From positions 1 to 9,156 of the forward strand of contig NZ_JANMWL010000299.1 of the NCBI RefSeq assembly GCF_031393925.1: a stretch of DNA of 9,156 bases, written 5' to 3'. Positions within the stretch are counted from its first letter, which is position 1. Each line of letters begins with the position of its first letter. The notes under the pieces were generated by a model, which saw nothing but the letters and a program-made list of their open reading frames with translations, was not told the origin of the DNA and made no database searches. Below are positions 5,771 through 9,156 of the stretch, in pieces. This DNA comes from Methylibium sp031393925. GTDB taxonomy: Bacteria; Pseudomonadota; Gammaproteobacteria; Burkholderiales; Burkholderiaceae_C. Position numbers and translations under genes: made by a program.

Positions 5771-6562
5771 TCAATGCGCGTGCCGCAGGCCTGCCACCAG
5801 CAGCGCCATCATGCCCAGCCCTGCCCCCAGCCACGCCAGTTGCGCGAGCGTGTCGCGCCATGCGAGCCGGCGCTGCAGTTGCGGAATGAGGTCGGCCATC
5901 GCCACGTAGATGAAGCTGCTCGACGCCACCACCAGCAGGTAAGGCAGCAGGCTCTCCCAGGGCGTCACGAGGTAGTAGCCCAGCACCCCGCCGAGCACGG
6001 CGGCCAGGCCCGAGAGGGCGTTGTAGGCGAGCGCCTTGCCGCGTGAGAAGCCGGCGTTGAGCAGCACGATGTAGTCGCCCACCTCCTGCGGAATCTCGTG
6101 CGCGATGACCGCCACCGACGTGGCCACGCCGAGCTTGGGGTCGGCCACGAAGGCCGCGGCGATCAGCACGCCGTCGCAAAAGTTGTGGAAGCTGTCGCCC
6201 ACCAACACGCTCCAGCCGCCGCGCCCGGCCTGCTCGGCATCGAAGCCGTGGCCGTGGTGGTGGTGCGGGTCGTCGCCTTCGTGATGGTGGGTGTGGCGGT
6301 AGAGCTCGACCTTCTCGAGCAAGAAGAAAAACAGCACGCCCAGCAGCAAGGTGAGAAACAGCGACTGCGGCGAGGCGCCACCCTCGAAGGCCTCGGGCAG
6401 CAGGTTGAGCAGCGCCGTGCCGAGCAACACGCCGGCCGACAGGCTCACCAGGTGTCGCACCAACAGCGACAGCACCGACAAGGTGACGCCCGCGGCGATC
6501 ACCACCGAGAGCACGCCGCCGGCCAGGGTCGCGAGCACGATCCACAACAGGGTCACCGACAT
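5771..6562 (-). CDS. ZIP-family divalent metal transporter
   Basis: An inner-membrane transporter of 263 residues that probably imports Zn2+ and possibly other divalent metals into the cytoplasm. It shows the ZIP layout: three N-terminal hydrophobic helices (about 5-24, 37-56 and 67-87), a His-rich cytoplasmic loop (residues 90-105: HTHHHEGDDPHHHHGH), then helix 4 with SFHNFCDG (124-131) and helix 5 with HEIPQE (155-160). The H-N-x-x-D-G and H-E-x-P-x-E motifs supply the metal-binding residues of the binuclear site. More helices follow to the C-terminus. An in-frame ATG at 6634 would add 24 residues, but that stretch reads through the terminator of the neighbouring gene and is not hydrophobic. 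MSVTLLWIVLATLAGG from 6562 is therefore the better start. A candidate promoter was not identified. Exact metal specificity cannot be read from sequence. Confidence 0.92.
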   Translation of the reverse strand: MSVTLLWIVLATLAGGVLSVVIAAGVTLSVLSLLVRHLVSLSAGVLLGTALLNLLPEAFEGGASPQSLFLTLLLGVLFFFLLEKVELYRHTHHHEGDDPHHHHGHGFDAEQAGRGGWSVLVGDSFHNFCDGVLIAAAFVADPKLGVATSVAVIAHEIPQEVGDYIVLLNAGFSRGKALAYNALSGLAAVLGGVLGYYLVTPWESLLPYLLVVASSSFIYVAMADLIPQLQRRLAWRDTLAQLAWLGAGLGMMALLVAGLRHAH

Positions 6563-6600
6563 AGGCTCTGGCCACTCACTCTCGCTCTGCGTTGCAGCAC

Positions 6601-6629
6601 AAAAAAACCGCGCCGTGTGGGGCGCGGTT
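6601..6629 (-). terminator. Rho-independent terminator after the hydrolase gene
   Basis: On the minus strand the arms AACCGCGCC and GGCGCGGTT form a 9-bp GC-rich stem. Its loop is six bases, and a run of seven T follows (A7 at 6601-6607 on the plus strand, the last two pairing in the stem). It starts 21 bases after the stop of the hydrolase gene (6651) and ends about 38 bases before the ZIP start at 6562. It should therefore end hydrolase transcription and separate the two genes into different transcription units. Confidence 0.93.
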
Positions 6630-6650
6630 GTCATCTAAGCGTCGCTCGCT

Positions 6651-7523
6651 TCAGGCGACGCCGTTGGCCTTGAGCCAGGCCAGGCAGCGCTGCCAGCCGT
6701 CTTCAGCCGCCTCCTTGCGAAAGCTCGGTCGGTAGTCGGCATGAAAGGCGTGCGGCGCGTCGGCGTAGACCACGAACTCCGAGCGCCTGGCCGCCGCACT
6801 GCCCGACTTCAAGGCCGTCTTCATCTTATCGACCGTGTCAAGCGGGATGCCGCCGTCTTGTCCGCCGTACAGGCCCAGCACCGGCGCATGCAGGTCGCCG
6901 GCCAGCTCGACCGGGTGGCGCGGTGTGAGCGCACTGGCCTCGCCGACGAGCCGGCCGTACCAGGCCACGCCCGCCTTCAGCTTGGCGTTGTGCGCGCTGA
7001 AGAGCCAGGTGATGCGCCCGCCCCAGCAAAAACCGGTCACGCCGAGTCGAGTCGTATCGCCGCCGTTGGCCGCGGCCCAGGCGACGGTGGCGTCGAGGTC
7101 GCGCAGCACCTGCGCGTCGGGCACCTTGGAGATCACGTTGCTGATCAGCGTGGGGATGTCGGCGTAGGCCTTGGCATCGCCCTGGCGCAAGAACAGTTCG
7201 GGCGCGATCGCCAGGTAGCCCTGCTTGGCAAAGCGCCGCGCCACGTCGGCGATGTACTCGTGCACGCCGAACACTTCGCTCAGCACCAGCACCACCGGCA
7301 GCTTCTTCCCGGCCGCAGGCTGGGCACGGTAAGCGGGCATCTTGAAGTCGCCCACAGTGATCGTTACCGGCCCGGCATCAAGGCCATGGATGTCGGTGGT
7401 GAGGGTCTGCGCCGCCACCGGCAGCACCGCGGCGGCAAAGCCCGAGCCGATGGCGGTGGCGACAAAATCGCGGCGGCTGAAATCGCGCGTGGGGAGATGG
7501 CTTTCGAACTCCTGATCGAGCAT
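6651..7523 (-). CDS. Dienelactone hydrolase family protein with Tat signal
   Basis: An alpha/beta-hydrolase of the dienelactone hydrolase (carboxymethylenebutenolidase) family, 290 residues. The N-terminus has a twin-arginine motif SRRDFVAT (16-23) and a weakly hydrophobic stretch ending PVAAQT near residue 40, so the protein is probably exported folded to the periplasm. The mature part has EVFGVHEYI (83-91), with the Glu that interacts with the nucleophile in the classic enzyme. The nucleophile elbow is GFCWGG with Cys166, the acid is in GGQDGGIP (Asp223), and the His is in DAPHAFH (His258). A Cys-Asp-His triad is the family hallmark and is intact. The true substrate is unknown: classic members open dienelactones in chloroaromatic breakdown, but the many exported paralogues are uncharacterised. 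It stands alone between a terminator and the divergent ppx gene, with no aromatic-degradation neighbours in view. Confidence 0.9.
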   Translation of the reverse strand: MLDQEFESHLPTRDFSRRDFVATAIGSGFAAAVLPVAAQTLTTDIHGLDAGPVTITVGDFKMPAYRAQPAAGKKLPVVLVLSEVFGVHEYIADVARRFAKQGYLAIAPELFLRQGDAKAYADIPTLISNVISKVPDAQVLRDLDATVAWAAANGGDTTRLGVTGFCWGGRITWLFSAHNAKLKAGVAWYGRLVGEASALTPRHPVELAGDLHAPVLGLYGGQDGGIPLDTVDKMKTALKSGSAAARRSEFVVYADAPHAFHADYRPSFRKEAAEDGWQRCLAWLKANGVA

Positions 7524-7565
7524 CGTGCGTCTTTCGGTTCGGGTGGGATGGGGCGGACTGCAGCG

Positions 7566-7571
7566 ATTCTA
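7566..7571 (-). promoter_or_regulatory. Candidate -10 box for the hydrolase gene
   Basis: On the minus strand TAGAAT (5 of 6 to TATAAT) lies 42 bases before the ATG at 7523. Seventeen bases further upstream is CTGCAA, which matches TTGACA at only 3 of 6 positions. It is the best sigma70-like site in the 111-base gap between the divergent genes, but unproven. Confidence 0.3.
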
Positions 7572-7634
7572 GGAACGCCGCGCAGCCCTTGCAGGCGTCC
7601 GGTTCGCGCACCGATTGCACGGACAATCACAACG

Positions 7635-9156
7635 ATGCGATCAGCCCCTGCGTCCGACCTGCAAGAGAGCGCGCCATTGGCCGCCATCGACATCGGCTCC
7701 AACAGCTTTCGCCTCGAGATCGGCCAGTTGAGCCGCACGCGCTACAAGCGCATTGATTACCTCAAGGAAACCGTGCGCCTGGGCGGCGGCCTGGACGCCG
7801 ACGGTCACCTCGGCGAAGAAGCCCAACTGCGCGGCCTGGCCTGCCTGGCGCGCTTTGCCGAGCGGCTGGCGGGCTTCAAGCCCGCGCAGGTGCGCGCGGT
7901 GGCGACGCAGACCCTGCGCGAAGCGAAGAACCGCGACGCCTTCCTGGCGCGCGCTCGCACCGTGCTCGGCCACCCGATCGAGGTGATTTCCGGGCGTGAG
8001 GAGGCGCGGCTCATCTACGCCGGCGTCGCCCGCCTGCAGCCGTCCGACCGGCCGCGGCTGGTGATCGACATCGGCGGGCGCTCCACCGAGATGATCCTCG
8101 GCCAGGGCCGCACCCCGCGCACCACGGAGAGCTTCCAGGTCGGCAGCGTCAGCCTCTCGATGCGCTACTTTGCAGACGGGCGCTTTACCGCCGAGGGCTT
8201 TCGGGCCGCGCAAATCGCCGCCGGCGCCGAGTTGGAAGAGGCGCTGCAACCATTTGCGCCGGGCCAGTGGGTCGAGGCGCTGGGCGCCTCGGGCACGGTG
8301 AGCGCCGTGTCGCAGTTGCTGGCGGCCAGCGGCATCACCGACGGCGCCATCACGCCGACCGGCCTGCGCTGGTGCATCGAGGCCTGCCTGGCTGCGGGCC
8401 ACCAGGACGCGCTCGACCTGCCGGGCCTTAAGCCCGAGCGCCGTGCCGTGCTGGGCGGCGGCCTGTCGATCCTCTACACCCTGGCGCTGCAGTTCGGCAT
8501 TGACGCGCTGCGGCCGGCGCGCGGCGCGCTGCGCCAGGGCGTGCTGTTCGACCTGGGCGAGCGGCTCGAAGCCATCCAGACGCCGTCACGACGCGGTGCG
8601 CACGACATCCGCGACACCTCGGTGCAGGAACTGCAGCGCCGCTTCGGCAGCGACCTGGCGCAGGCGGCACGCGTGCAGCGGCTGGCGCTGGCGCTGTACC
8701 GGCGCGTGGCGCCGCGCGCCAATGCGCTGACGCAGGCCGAAAACGTTCGCGAGCTGGATTGGGCGGCGGCACTGCACGAGATCGGCATGTCGGTGTCGCA
8801 CCACGACCACCACCGCCACAGCGCCTATTTGCTGGCGCACGTCGACGCGCCGGGTTTTTCGCAAAGCCAGCAGCGCAGCGTCGCCGAACTGGTGCTCGGG
8901 CATCGCGGCAGCCTGCGCAAGCTCGACGCCACGCTCGAGCAGGAGGCGCGGCGCTGGCCGGTGCTGTGCCTGCGGCTGGCGACGCTGCTCTGCCATGCGC
9001 GCAGCGACACCGCGCCGCAGGTCGGCCGGCTCGAACGCACCGCCGAAGGCGCCCGGCTCACCCTCGACGCCGCCTGGGCCGCCGGCCATCCGCGCACCAT
9101 GCACCTGCTGGGCGAAGAGGGGCGCGCCTGGGAGCGCTCGGGGCGGCTTTTGCTGC
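7635..9156 (+). CDS. ppx: Exopolyphosphatase, Ppx/GppA family; 3' end outside the window
   Basis: A continuous plus-strand frame of 507 complete codons starts at the ATG at 7635 and reaches the window edge without a stop. The family is about 500 residues, so little is missing. It hydrolyses terminal phosphate from polyphosphate (EC 3.6.1.11) and may also act on pppGpp as GppA does. The actin-like ATPase-fold motifs are in order: AAIDIGSNSFRLEIG (residues 16-30), EVISGREEARLIYAG, VIDIGGRSTEMILG (Asp145 to about 156), LGASGTVSAVSQL, and RPARGALRQGVLFDL. The C-terminal HD-like helical domain has LHEIGMSVSHHDHHRHSAYL around residues 380-399. The usual GGGSTE loop reads GGRSTE, with Arg149. Only a weak GGA precedes the start. 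In many proteobacteria ppx lies beside ppk, so the next gene to the right is worth checking. Ppx versus GppA cannot be settled by eye; length and C-terminal domain favour Ppx. Confidence 0.93.
   Translation, partial: MRSAPASDLQESAPLAAIDIGSNSFRLEIGQLSRTRYKRIDYLKETVRLGGGLDADGHLGEEAQLRGLACLARFAERLAGFKPAQVRAVATQTLREAKNRDAFLARARTVLGHPIEVISGREEARLIYAGVARLQPSDRPRLVIDIGGRSTEMILGQGRTPRTTESFQVGSVSLSMRYFADGRFTAEGFRAAQIAAGAELEEALQPFAPGQWVEALGASGTVSAVSQLLAASGITDGAITPTGLRWCIEACLAAGHQDALDLPGLKPERRAVLGGGLSILYTLALQFGIDALRPARGALRQGVLFDLGERLEAIQTPSRRGAHDIRDTSVQELQRRFGSDLAQAARVQRLALALYRRVAPRANALTQAENVRELDWAAALHEIGMSVSHHDHHRHSAYLLAHVDAPGFSQSQQRSVAELVLGHRGSLRKLDATLEQEARRWPVLCLRLATLLCHARSDTAPQVGRLERTAEGARLTLDAAWAAGHPRTMHLLGEEGRAWERSGRLLL

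Noticed and set aside
5481..6575. 364-codon minus-strand ORF overlapping the ZIP gene
   Set aside because: An Arg/Gly-rich alternative frame to a gene with intact ZIP motifs, so a shadow.
6563..6634. 24-residue N-terminal extension of the ZIP protein
   Set aside because: It is encoded by the terminator hairpin of the adjacent gene and has no transporter-like sequence; the internal ATG at 6562 begins the first membrane helix.
1..9156. CRISPR arrays, riboswitches or a second tRNA
   Set aside because: No regularly spaced repeats, no recognisable riboswitch core, and only one cloverleaf were seen on either strand.

Overview
The window is GC-rich (roughly two thirds G+C by eye). It looks like chromosome from a beta-proteobacterium of the order Burkholderiales. 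The basis is the gene order hemC-hemD-hemX-hemY, the style of the Ppx protein, and an IS66-type transposase tail. The genus cannot be fixed from the sequence alone.

Layout: (1) Positions 1-1140 are accessory in character. They hold a small unrecognised protein gene whose reading frame is open at the left edge, the 3' remnant of an IS66-family element that still has its right terminus (ending GCGCTTAC near 948), and a strong 13-bp hairpin. (2) A tRNA-Arg(ACG) gene lies on the minus strand at 1141-1217. (3) Positions 1258-5471 are a tightly packed minus-strand block transcribed hemC, hemD, hemX, hemY, with gaps of only 13-14 bases, leading towards the tRNA gene. (4) Positions 5472-5770 carry no clear gene. 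They hold a 41-codon plus-strand ORF of uncertain status and a 7-bp inverted repeat upstream of hemC. (5) A minus-strand ZIP-family metal transporter with a His-rich loop lies at 5771-6562. (6) A minus-strand dienelactone-hydrolase-like protein with a twin-arginine signal lies at 6651-7523, followed by a clear intrinsic terminator. (7) Diverging from it, a plus-strand exopolyphosphatase gene (ppx) starts at 7635 and runs off the right edge.

How the genes relate: HemC and HemD carry out consecutive steps of tetrapyrrole synthesis (porphobilinogen to hydroxymethylbilane to uroporphyrinogen III). HemX and HemY are the membrane-anchored companions usually encoded with them. The ZIP transporter, hydrolase and Ppx are separate housekeeping or accessory functions with no shared pathway visible here.

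I did not find a convincing undescribed system. The most open questions are the broken mobile-element zone beside the tRNA gene, the small ORFs at 23-352 and 5583-5708, and the hairpins and palindromes in the non-coding stretches.
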